Below are positions 1-6,601 of a stretch of 7,966 nt of DNA, piece by piece. Each line of letters opens with the position of its first letter. The first letter of the stretch is position 1. The stretch covers positions 318 to 8,283 of the forward strand of contig DMPJ01000399.1 in NCBI GenBank assembly GCA_003456035.1, written 5' to 3'. The notes below the pieces were generated by a model that had not been told where the DNA came from, ran no database searches, and saw only the letters and a program-made list of their open reading frames with translations. The DNA is from Planktothrix sp. UBA8402. Lineage in GTDB: Bacteria > Cyanobacteriota > Cyanobacteriia > Cyanobacteriales > Microcoleaceae. A program made the translations under genes and the position numbers.

Positions 1-300
1 CCCAGCTTCAGAGTTTTGATAATCAGTCTGGCTCTGTGGGAATTGCCGAATCTCTTTGGAGTTGGCTACCGTACTTTTTAAGGTTCGGGAAGCCGCACCA
101 TTGACTCCGAGATTGACCTTCCTTTGAGGTCACATTTTCAAAGTTAAGACAGGTTTGATTGGATTTATTAGTGGGTTTAACTCCATTTACCAATTGTCTA
201 CACCTATCTCCCTGCTTACGTTTCGGGATTTAACCCCTAGACTTTGACAGGAACGTCTCGCACAAAACTATATATTATAGCTGATGATGTTGAAGATCGG
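1..300. other. Gene-poor left margin, possible decayed IS200/IS605 right end
   Basis: No convincing gene is visible. On the plus strand a frame open from the window edge (3-104) reads plausibly as far as SVGIAES. The better-looking continuation (ELATVLFKVREAAP, stopping at the TGA at 125-127) lies in another frame, as if one base had been lost near position 50. This, together with the cgggaagccgcacc stretch near 87-100, reminds me of the variable tail and right end of cyanobacterial IS200/IS605 tnpB genes, but that is recall, not a match I could test. A 43-codon frame on the minus strand (about 130 down to 1) is also open to the edge but has no start codon. CTTTGA and TCAAAG near 123-144 form a weak inverted repeat. 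Positions 145-300 show nothing clear; CTATA/TATAG at 268-280, just after the 3' end of the JAMM gene, is too weak to call a terminator. Confidence 0.25.
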
Positions 301-774
301 TTAATGTTTTATTAATTCTTCGGATTGAAATTGATCATGCTGATCTAAACTCCAGTTTTGCAGGTCGGTGGTTTTTCCTTTTTCTACGGAAATAATAATA
401 TAAGAATAGTCTGACCAAGCACAAACTCGATCAAATTCTGAGGGAATTGCTGGATGATCGGGATGGGAATGATAAATACCTATTATGATTAAATTGCGAT
501 CGCGTCCTTGTTTTTGAGCTTGAATCATTTGTTGAGGAGAAATCGTAAACCGAGCTTCAGAGGTAACGGGTTTATTAGTAATTTCTACGTCCTCAAAGGT
601 TTTGGCAGTTTCGGAATTCCAAGCGTTTTCTGTGGGAATAATATCTACAATTATTTTATCATAATTTTGGTTAATTTTACCCATTAATAAACCACAACAT
701 TCCTGGGGATAGATTTGTTCTGCGTGGCTACAAATAGCTTGAATTTGTTCTGAGGATATGGTTAATTTAGACAT
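301..774 (-). CDS. JAMM/MPN+ domain metalloprotease (Mov34/MPN/PAD-1, peptidase M67-like)
   Basis: Small (157 aa) single-domain zinc metalloprotease of the JAMM/MPN+ family, predicted cytoplasmic since there is no signal peptide or membrane segment. The full motif is visible: upstream Glu25 in PQECCGLLMG, then H102-S-H104, seven residues, S112, two residues, D115 (HSHPDHPAIPSEFD). H102, H104 and D115 are the expected zinc ligands, with Glu25 as general base, so it should be active. Known bacterial relatives (Mec+ type) remove residues from the C terminus of ubiquitin-like sulfur carriers in cysteine or cofactor synthesis; the substrate here is unknown. No ThiS/MoaD-like carrier or ThiF/MoeB-like E1 gene is in the window. 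It is the last gene of a probable pdxA-MFS-JAMM operon, 37 nt after the permease stop. No Shine-Dalgarno is obvious before the ATG. The family call is firm, the substrate open. Confidence 0.9.
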   Translation of the reverse strand: MSKLTISSEQIQAICSHAEQIYPQECCGLLMGKINQNYDKIIVDIIPTENAWNSETAKTFEDVEITNKPVTSEARFTISPQQMIQAQKQGRDRNLIIIGIYHSHPDHPAIPSEFDRVCAWSDYSYIIISVEKGKTTDLQNWSLDQHDQFQSEELIKH

Positions 775-811
775 GGGTTAATATTAATTTGAGAATAGAT
801 CATAATTGTCT

Positions 812-2011
812 TTATTGGGTGATTTTGGGAACTGTTAATTTAGGCAAAAATAATACTAAAAAAGTTGTAATTAAAAATGCCATCATTCCCAAGCGATAAC
901 TGATGATCAGATTAACAGTTCCCGGTTGTTTGACAATGAAATCATATCCACTCATTGCCAAAGAAAACGCCCCAAAATATACTCCTATTCCTAAACCTCC
1001 TTTATGGGATGGAATTAAAGAAAAGGCAATGGGGATAATCCCATTAGCAACTAAACTATAACTAGCAATAAGCAATAAACTGATCAGGATAATTATGAGT
1101 TTATTCACAACAAAAGACGAGAATAATAATAACATAGCCGTTGTGATTAATCCGATTAATGTTGCCTTATTATTGCCAATTTTAACAGCAAATAATCCCG
1201 CCGGAATCGAAGCAAATGCTAATAGAATAAATCCACTAAACATGATCCATTTGACATCTCCGCCGGAATTTTTGATCACTTGAGGAAAAACTTCCCCTAA
1301 GATTAATCGAGTTCCCCAGGCTGCAAATAGCCCTAATAGTGCCACAAAAACTAAGTTTCTCAAATATAATTTTTGAGCAGATTCTTCTGACTGAGAAATA
1401 ACGCTTAAATCAGGATTAAAATATCTTAAAACTCCCACTGATCCCAATAAAACTAAAGACCCAATAGTAAAGGTAATTCCCGATCCTAAACTGAGAATAA
1501 ACTGACTAGAAATAGGACGAATTGCCCCGATAATACCCCCCATAAAAATTAAAATACTCATCGCTTGGGGGAGTTTTGTTTCTACAGCATATTGACCTAA
1601 TAAAGCCGTAACTGGACTTCTAAAAATCGCCATAGCCACAGCCCATAAAATTAATAAAATTGGGAATATCCAATGTAAGGAATTGAGAGATTGACCAAAA
1701 ATATAAAAGGCGGGAATGGCAATAAATAAACCGGAAGCTAAAATTACCCCTAAACTAATTAAGGGAAAACGAGTTCCCAGCCATCGCCGTTGACGGTCAG
1801 AAAAATTCCCCGCTATCGGTTCAATAATTACCCCTAACGCATTTTCAATCACTAAAATAGTTGGGAATAAATCTGGAAATCCAAAAGTTATTAAAAGTTG
1901 AGGAACATATAATCTATACAGTAACCAAGTTAAGCTAATTGCTCCTTGAACTAAGGATAATCCGATTAACTGAAACCAGAGAATAGACGGTTTGGAATTT
2001 GATGTAGACAT
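812..2011 (-). CDS. MFS transporter, SLC45/GPH-like
   Basis: Major facilitator superfamily permease of 399 aa, in the inner membrane. About twelve hydrophobic segments can be placed (roughly 12-33, 46-67, 83-104, 112-131, 149-166, 172-195, 218-238, 254-275, 282-300, 303-325, 338-356, 371-391), with a hydrophilic central loop near 197-217. The loop between segments 2 and 3 carries the MFS signature as GNFSDRQRRWLGTRFP (68-83, Asp72 and Arg73), the form seen in the SLC45/GPH sugar-transporter branch rather than in drug exporters. Substrate cannot be read from the sequence. The ATG lies 5 nt after the pdxA stop with no good Shine-Dalgarno, so translation is probably coupled to pdxA. Operon placement suggests, but does not show, a substrate related to B6 metabolism. 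The protein is full length and intact. Confidence 0.88.
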   Translation of the reverse strand: MSTSNSKPSILWFQLIGLSLVQGAISLTWLLYRLYVPQLLITFGFPDLFPTILVIENALGVIIEPIAGNFSDRQRRWLGTRFPLISLGVILASGLFIAIPAFYIFGQSLNSLHWIFPILLILWAVAMAIFRSPVTALLGQYAVETKLPQAMSILIFMGGIIGAIRPISSQFILSLGSGITFTIGSLVLLGSVGVLRYFNPDLSVISQSEESAQKLYLRNLVFVALLGLFAAWGTRLILGEVFPQVIKNSGGDVKWIMFSGFILLAFASIPAGLFAVKIGNNKATLIGLITTAMLLLFSSFVVNKLIIILISLLLIASYSLVANGIIPIAFSLIPSHKGGLGIGVYFGAFSLAMSGYDFIVKQPGTVNLIISYRLGMMAFLITTFLVLFLPKLTVPKITQ

Positions 2012-2016
2012 CTAAA

Positions 2017-3054
2017 TTAAGGATGATTGTGATTGTTAACTAACTCTATTCCTAATTCTATCGCAGCTTTCATACTAGACTCATTGGCAATTCCTTTTCC
2101 AGCAATATCAAAAGCTGTACCATGATCGGGAGAGGTTCTAATAAAGGGTAAACCAATAGTAGTATTTACTGCCCGATCAAATGCCATTAATTTAACTGGA
2201 ATTAACCCTTGATCATGATATAATGCTAAGTAGCCATCATGGGCATTTTTCCCTAAATTAAACCAGGCTTGACCGGGTTTAACCCACATTGTATCAGGGG
2301 GAATGGGGCCGTCTAATTGAATATAAGGATAGCGATCGCGTTGTTGATTTAACCAGGGAATTAACCAGTCTTTTTCTTCTGTTCCTAACTGTCCATTTTC
2401 CCCGCTATGGGGATTTAATCCCGCTACAGCAATTCTGGGGTTTTCTAGTCCAAATTCATGGCGTAAACACTTGATAAATAACTCTAATTTTAAACTCATT
2501 AATTCTGGGTTTAGGGTTTGAGAAATTTGGGATAGGGGAATATGAGTGGTAGCTAATAAAGTTCTTAATGTCCAACCTGTATAGGGAGAACGTGCTACAA
2601 ATAACATTCCAAACTTTTTAACTCCGGCTTTTTCTGCTAATAATTCCGTTTGTCCCGGATAATCATAACCCGCTAAATTCCAGAGATTTTTAGCAATTGG
2701 CCCGGTGATAATGCCATCAAATTCTCCTTGTAAAGTTCGATCAATAGCTGTATCCAAATATTGAAAACTGATCGCCCCACTGGTTTGATTTCCTACTCCT
2801 ATTTTTAATGGGGGTAAACTCGGATCAGGATCTAAATTAATCACCTGTAATTTATCCAGTTTTGCTGAAGAAAATCCTTGGTTTTGCAATTGCTGATAGG
2901 TTTGTTGCAAAATGCGATCGCTTCCGATTATAGTTAGATCAGAGTTTTGATGTAACATCGGATCAGCTAAGGCTTTTAATACTACTTCTGGCCCTATTCC
3001 TGATGGATCACCTAATGTTATCGCTAAACGAGGTAATTTTTTAGATTGAAGCAT
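2017..3054 (-). CDS. pdxA: 4-hydroxythreonine-4-phosphate dehydrogenase PdxA
   Basis: NAD-dependent, divalent-metal enzyme of the DXP-dependent vitamin B6 pathway. It oxidises 4-phosphohydroxy-L-threonine to a product that decarboxylates and is condensed with deoxyxylulose phosphate by PdxJ to make pyridoxine phosphate; cytoplasmic. Family hallmarks are the N-terminal [12 protein letters not shown] (12-23), ITGPIAK (116-122), GQTE (134-137), [11 protein letters not shown] (211-221), YHDQG (279-283) and [19 protein letters not shown] (301-319). The three metal-binding histidines appear as H171, H216 and H280. At 345 aa it is slightly longer than the E. coli enzyme, mainly through extra residues around 256-271 ([16 protein letters not shown]) before YHDQ. 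The ATG is preceded by AAGGA at a 9-nt spacing, supporting this start. It leads a three-gene minus-strand operon and is divergent from the membrane-protein gene at 3170. Three HIP1-type sites lie in this operon. Confidence 0.96.
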   Translation of the reverse strand: MLQSKKLPRLAITLGDPSGIGPEVVLKALADPMLHQNSDLTIIGSDRILQQTYQQLQNQGFSSAKLDKLQVINLDPDPSLPPLKIGVGNQTSGAISFQYLDTAIDRTLQGEFDGIITGPIAKNLWNLAGYDYPGQTELLAEKAGVKKFGMLFVARSPYTGWTLRTLLATTHIPLSQISQTLNPELMSLKLELFIKCLRHEFGLENPRIAVAGLNPHSGENGQLGTEEKDWLIPWLNQQRDRYPYIQLDGPIPPDTMWVKPGQAWFNLGKNAHDGYLALYHDQGLIPVKLMAFDRAVNTTIGLPFIRTSPDHGTAFDIAGKGIANESSMKAAIELGIELVNNHNHP

Positions 3055-3169
3055 AATTCAAAATCCTTAAAACTAGGTTAATTTTAATTAATATCATACA
3101 ATGATTCCCAAATTGTAGTAAGCCCTGAAGGGCTTTCTTCCTCTTATTTCTCCCCACTTTTAACCAAAT
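3055..3169. promoter_or_regulatory. Divergent intergenic region, pdxA operon / membrane-protein gene
   Basis: AT-rich 115-bp spacer that must hold promoters for both directions. For pdxA, AAGGA 9 nt before the ATG is a fair ribosome site, and TATGAT or TAAAAT hexamers are candidate -10 boxes, but no well-spaced -35 box is visible. The plus-strand gene has no Shine-Dalgarno before its ATG at 3170. A hairpin sits at 3121-3134 (annotated separately). Confidence 0.35.
3121..3134. repeat. Compact GC hairpin, possible interspersed repeat or IS-end remnant
   Basis: AGCCC-TGAA-GGGCT is a perfect 5-bp stem with a tetraloop, followed on the plus strand by a pyrimidine-rich stretch. It has no plus-strand gene upstream to terminate. 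Read on the minus strand it is AGCCCTTCAGGGCT, which shares the core CCCTTCAGGG with the hairpin at 6462-6475 and differs only by one swapped base pair. It may be a dispersed REP-like element or a leader hairpin of the gene at 3170. Confidence 0.45.
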
Positions 3170-4153
3170 ATGAATATTCCCTCAACCCTTAATGTCGCCA
3201 TCGGCTTATTTTTTATTTATTTACTTCTGAGCTTATTAATATCAGAAATACAAGAATTTTTAGCCAGTTCTATCTTTGATTGGAGAGCTAAAAATTTATA
3301 TCGTTCTATTCAATTTATTTTAGGAGATTCAGCAACAGAACTTCTGTACCAATACCCTTTAATTAAATCTTGGAAAGATTATAAACAACGAGTCAATAAA
3401 GAATCTGTTGGGCCATCTTATATTCCTAGTTCCACCTTTGCCTTAGCAATAATTAGTGTAATTATAGAAAAGTCTGGAGTTCAACCCGAAATAGATAGTT
3501 TAACCATTAATGATTTTATTGCAGCTATTGACTCAGACGAGATCAAACAGTTTTTTGATCCAGATCAAATTAAAATGTTCAAAATTTTAGCAGTAAAAAC
3601 CAAAAACAAAGCCGGAGATATCCCTGATATTGAACCCTTAGAAAATGCTATCAGCGATTGGTTTCAACAGTCTATGATTCGAGCATCGGGAGTATATAAA
3701 CGTCAAGTAAAACTGATTACGCTGGCGATTGGGTTCCTAGTAGCAATTGGATTAAATGCCGATACATTAAATATTGCTAATCGTCTTTTTCAAGAACCTA
3801 TCCTACAAGAAAACCTCAGTCAAACCATTAATATTGTCTTAACTCAAGATCCTAATTCTCCCCTAAATAACTGTTTAAATTCAGATCTCAACTCGACAAA
3901 ACCCTGTCAAAATTTAACCGAAAATTTTCTCTATTCTTATTTATTCAACTTTTCTTCTTTACCTCTAGGATGGGATCAATCTAACTTAAATCAACAGTTT
4001 AATTTAGGCGGAAATATGGTGATTCAACTATTTAAAGTTATACTAGGATGGGGATTAACAGCGATCGCAATTTCCATGGGTTCTTCCTTTTGGTTTGATC
4101 TTCTCAACAAATTAATTAATGCTCGGAACACCGGATCAAAACCTCAATCTTGA
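3170..4153 (+). CDS. Conserved membrane protein of unknown function
   Basis: A 327-aa protein with three likely membrane segments: an N-terminal one (about 8-25), a middle one (about 179-198, ITLAIGFLVAIGLNADTL) and a C-terminal one (about 285-304). Between the first two lies a ~150-residue soluble region (30-175). Between the last two is a ~85-residue loop with Cys235 and Cys246, which could form a disulfide if extracytoplasmic. I recognise the pattern YLLLSLLISEIQE near the start, SGVYKRQVK before segment 2 and FWFDLLNKLINARNTG at the end as features of a widespread uncharacterised bacterial family; no function is known to me. The start fits the family N terminus although no Shine-Dalgarno is seen. 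The soluble regions have no recognisable catalytic motif. It stands alone, divergent from pdxA and convergent with the porin gene. Confidence 0.82.
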   Translation: MNIPSTLNVAIGLFFIYLLLSLLISEIQEFLASSIFDWRAKNLYRSIQFILGDSATELLYQYPLIKSWKDYKQRVNKESVGPSYIPSSTFALAIISVIIEKSGVQPEIDSLTINDFIAAIDSDEIKQFFDPDQIKMFKILAVKTKNKAGDIPDIEPLENAISDWFQQSMIRASGVYKRQVKLITLAIGFLVAIGLNADTLNIANRLFQEPILQENLSQTINIVLTQDPNSPLNNCLNSDLNSTKPCQNLTENFLYSYLFNFSSLPLGWDQSNLNQQFNLGGNMVIQLFKVILGWGLTAIAISMGSSFWFDLLNKLINARNTGSKPQS

Positions 4154-4157
4154 AGCC

Positions 4158-4190
4158 ATAAAAAACCCAGCCTCTCAAAGAAACCGGGTT
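4158..4190 (-). terminator. Rho-independent terminator of the porin gene
   Basis: On minus-strand RNA, 4190 to 4164 forms a continuous 12-bp stem (AACCCGGTTTCT with AGAGGCTGGGTT) closed by a 3-nt loop, then a run of U. Three pairs are G-U wobbles. On the plus strand these become C-A mismatches, so the stem works well only for transcripts coming from the porin gene. The stop of the convergent membrane-protein gene is only 4 bp away. Confidence 0.85.
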
Positions 4191-4213
4191 ATTCAAGAAA
4201 TATTAAAGGGGAA

Positions 4214-6127
4214 TTAGAAGCGGAAAGTTGTCCGTAATGTTCCCACAACAATCGTGTTGTTGTTGCTATTGTGATCAGGATTGGTGACGACGTAGAAACC
4301 AGGTGTCACAGCAATGTACTCGCTGAAGGGGAAGCGATAGAAACCTTCAATATGAATAGAGGTGTCTCTGTCTTCCAAACCACTAATATCATGACTGGTG
4401 ATTTTCGGAGGCATTCCGACAATTAAACCCCCGGCATCTCCTTCTCGGAGTAAATCAGGGAATCCTAACACCGCAGCCCAGTTGATAATAGTGGCATTAC
4501 TGTTACCACCATTCTTCTGATCAGCCCAGGTACTACCAAACCAGCCGCCAATGGAGAAATGGCTGGCCACTTTCCAGTTCATTTGTACGCCCAAGTTATC
4601 TGTAGTTGTGGCGTTATTACCGAAAGGTCTATTAGCACCCCAACTGCCCGTACCGCCCGTGACGTATACGTTATCGCTACTGAAGTAACGGTGGTTATAA
4701 TCCAAAGCAAAAACCAGTTTGTCAGTTGGTGCAAAGACTAATTGAGCCATGGCGCTGTAATTGCCATTGAACATACCTTTACCCTGACTGGCTTGAGAAG
4801 CGATAAAATCATCAGCTAAATAACCAATGTTAGCTTTAAAATTGCAATTAAAGGCATATTCCACAGCCATCCCCGCACCAGCAGGGCCTTGGAATGTCGC
4901 CGGGTTGAACCGTCCAAAACGGGAAATTGCGCCACTGGCATCATCACCAAAGGGAGTCAAAACATCTTGAACATCATCCAAGGCTAACCCTTTCGCACCG
5001 ACCCAAATTAAACCCTTTCCTTCAGAGAAGGGGTAACGGTAGGTAAGAGTATCCAGAACAACGTTGCTATTGCTACCATCAATACCAGTCCGAGACATTA
5101 AGGTGTTGGTGACATTGAAAGCACTCAAATCCGGTATAGATTGGGCTTGTAAACGAGTTCTGAGTAAATCTTGGCCAGTGAAACTGGTATCAAAGTTTAA
5201 ACGAGCGCGGTAGCCTAAATAGGCTTCGGCCGGGTCATCGCTACTGCTGGCAAACTGACCAACTACGTTACGAGTCGCCCGATCTCCAAAAGCATCTCCA
5301 CCCCAAAATACGGCTTCTCCCCGCAGTTTAGTAGTAGTGGAGAATTGATTGGCTTCCAGTTCTCCGGCACGGGCTTCTAATACCGCCACTCGTCCCCGCA
5401 GACTGGCTAACTCGGCGGCAAATTCTTCCATGAGGCGTTGTAGTTTCGCCAAGTCCTCACGGGTGACTAAATCTTTTGTCGAGGCGCCGATCAGTTCATT
5501 AATCCGCTCTAAACAGGCGTTCACCCCAGCAGCGAATTCAAAACGGGTTAAAGCGCGATTCCCTTTGAAAGTTCCATCAGGATATCCCGCAATACACCCA
5601 TAGCGTTCTACCAGGGATTGTAGAGCTTGGAACGCCCAGTCTGTCGGTTGAACATCGGACAGTTGGGATACGGAGGTAACTTGAGCTTGACGCTTGTTGC
5701 CCCGACCTTCACGGCCATATTGATTAAGCTGTTGCATCACCTCGGCGTTATTCACCGCATCCCCTTGAGGTGCCGCGTCGAGATCCGCTAAGGGAATCTC
5801 ATTGTTAGCGTTATTAGCAGGAGTTTCGATGCCTCTACTCGGCCCAACTCCAGCATGGGAATTCACGGGAACTTGAGCTAACTGTTGCGGTGGGGTCAGG
5901 GTCAATGTGTCCAAAGGATTCACAGAGACTTGATCACTGATTTTTAACTCAGTTTGGATTGGCTCCAAAGCGGTTTCTGTTAAGGCAGACGCTGGGGTTG
6001 CTGCTGCGATCGCAGTGGGCCCGGCCTCAGTCACGGGTAACTCGGCGAATGCTGTCATCGGGGCTAATAAACTAGCTCCTAATACGGCAGGACTGAGTAG
6101 CCATGCTTTCAGTAGTATTTTCGACAC
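4214..6127 (-). CDS. Cyanobacterial outer-membrane porin with SLH domain (iron uptake porin, OprB/Som family)
   Basis: Outer-membrane beta-barrel porin of the cyanobacterial SLH-OprB (SomA/SomB-like) family, annotated elsewhere as iron uptake porin. I start it at GTG 6127 (637 aa): AGGAG lies 9 nt upstream and the protein then begins (M)SKILLKAWLLSPAVLG, the usual family start. In that numbering there is a signal peptide 1-28 ending AFA; an Ala/Pro-rich linker to about 150; one SLH domain 151-214 (LSDVQPTDWAFQAL, GYPDGTF, LTRFEFAAG), which tethers the porin to wall polymer; a coiled coil 217-259; and a barrel from about 264 ending in the typical aromatic FRF. The frame is open upstream to an ATG at 6301, with another ATG at 6163, but these would bury the signal peptide. 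It is monocistronic, with its own terminator. Codon use is GC-richer than in its neighbours, as expected for an abundant protein. Selectivity for iron is family knowledge, not shown here. Confidence 0.93.
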   Translation of the reverse strand: MSKILLKAWLLSPAVLGASLLAPMTAFAELPVTEAGPTAIAAATPASALTETALEPIQTELKISDQVSVNPLDTLTLTPPQQLAQVPVNSHAGVGPSRGIETPANNANNEIPLADLDAAPQGDAVNNAEVMQQLNQYGREGRGNKRQAQVTSVSQLSDVQPTDWAFQALQSLVERYGCIAGYPDGTFKGNRALTRFEFAAGVNACLERINELIGASTKDLVTREDLAKLQRLMEEFAAELASLRGRVAVLEARAGELEANQFSTTTKLRGEAVFWGGDAFGDRATRNVVGQFASSSDDPAEAYLGYRARLNFDTSFTGQDLLRTRLQAQSIPDLSAFNVTNTLMSRTGIDGSNSNVVLDTLTYRYPFSEGKGLIWVGAKGLALDDVQDVLTPFGDDASGAISRFGRFNPATFQGPAGAGMAVEYAFNCNFKANIGYLADDFIASQASQGKGMFNGNYSAMAQLVFAPTDKLVFALDYNHRYFSSDNVYVTGGTGSWGANRPFGNNATTTDNLGVQMNWKVASHFSIGGWFGSTWADQKNGGNSNATIINWAAVLGFPDLLREGDAGGLIVGMPPKITSHDISGLEDRDTSIHIEGFYRFPFSEYIAVTPGFYVVTNPDHNSNNNTIVVGTLRTTFRF

Positions 6128-6353
6128 TAATCTTTGCTCCTCACACGGGTCTAATTTTGACATTCTACCAACCACTTTTAGAAACCTACAACAATCAATC
6201 AAAATCTGGGATTTTTTTGATGTTGATTTTGTTCCTACTTCACAGGTGGAAGTGTCGGCACTATCCATTCCACAGGCTAAGGCGGACAAGCCACGGAACA
6301 TTTTCTGCTCACTTGGTTTTCGTGAGATTGTCTGTGGTTCCTTAATTTTTCAG

Positions 6354-6386
6354 ATTTTATCAGAATAAATCTGATTTAACCAGATT
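6354..6386 (-). promoter_or_regulatory. Candidate porin promoter with overlapping inverted repeat
   Basis: Reading the minus strand, a TAAAAT hexamer (6359-6354) can serve as -10. A weak TGGTTA (about 6382-6377) lies 17 nt further upstream. The perfect inverted repeat ATCAGA-5-TCTGAT (6359-6375) sits between them and abuts the -10, a typical operator position. The implied leader before the GTG is over 200 nt. The repeat is not a clear Fur box. Motif inspection only. Confidence 0.3.
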
Positions 6387-6412
6387 ATGCTGATCAGTTG
6401 GAAATCCCCATT

Positions 6413-6500
6413 CTACCCTAATTCCTGCCAGATGACAGAATTTGTCCGCGCCGCAGCGCCCACCCCTTCAGGGGTCGGGAAAGGAATTTTTTTTAGATGT
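6413..6500 (+). mobile_element. tnpB: Candidate left end of IS200/IS605-type element
   Basis: This GC-rich stretch upstream of tnpB contains a perfect hairpin ACCCC-TTCA-GGGGT (6462-6475), plus the short repeats GCGC-CGCA-GCGC and GACA/TGTC, followed by a run of eight T (6487-6494). Subterminal hairpins of this kind are what the TnpA transposase of IS200/IS605 elements recognises. The exact boundary and cleavage site cannot be set without a second copy; no target duplication is expected for this family. Confidence 0.4.
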
Positions 6501-6587
6501 GGATATTCCTTTCTAAGTTGAAATGAAGTAAATCCTTTGAGTCTAAACATAATCTGGTCTGGAGCCAAATTACGATAAGATAACTTT

Positions 6588-6598
6588 AGGAGGTGATC
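6588..6598 (+). promoter_or_regulatory. Extended Shine-Dalgarno of tnpB
   Basis: AGGAGGTGATC is an 11-nt uninterrupted complement of the 3' end of bacterial 16S rRNA (GATCACCTCCT). It ends its AGGAGG core 8 nt before the TTG at 6602, which decides that start. A GTG inside it (6593) is in the same frame but overlaps the site itself. Confidence 0.75.
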
Positions 6599-6601
6599 AA
6601 A

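Larger units (their letters stand above)
6128..6601. other. Porin leader and IS-flank intergenic region
   Basis: About 470 bp between divergent porin and tnpB genes. The left part (6128-6345) is probably the untranslated leader of the porin, although its frame is open for 58 codons. It contains a small inverted repeat, CTCAC/GTGAG, at 6308-6326. The candidate porin promoter and a perfect inverted repeat lie at 6354-6386. From about 6413 the sequence becomes GC-rich with nested short inverted repeats and looks like the edge of the mobile element. The stretch 6495-6587 before the tnpB ribosome site shows no clear promoter. A 106-codon minus-strand frame (6733-6413) here is not considered a gene. 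Confidence 0.5.

Noticed and set aside
244..276. TTGACA followed by TATATA/TATATT, promoter-like on the plus strand
   Set aside because: Spacer is 19-21 nt and it would fire into the 3' end of the JAMM gene with no downstream plus-strand gene; most likely chance in AT-rich DNA.
1095..1283. Short plus-strand open frames inside the MFS and pdxA genes (also 2289-2474), and inside the porin gene (4559-4741, 5349-5603)
   Set aside because: Each is antisense to a well-supported gene and has no independent evidence.
6015..6368. Plus-strand open frames of 117 and 80 codons opposite the porin 5' end
   Set aside because: They are antisense to the porin signal peptide and leader, with no homology signal; coding constraint is on the minus strand.
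6462..6494. Hairpin plus T8 as a rho-independent terminator
   Set aside because: The T-run starts 11 nt after the stem instead of directly after it, and no plus-strand gene lies upstream; an IS-end hairpin fits better.
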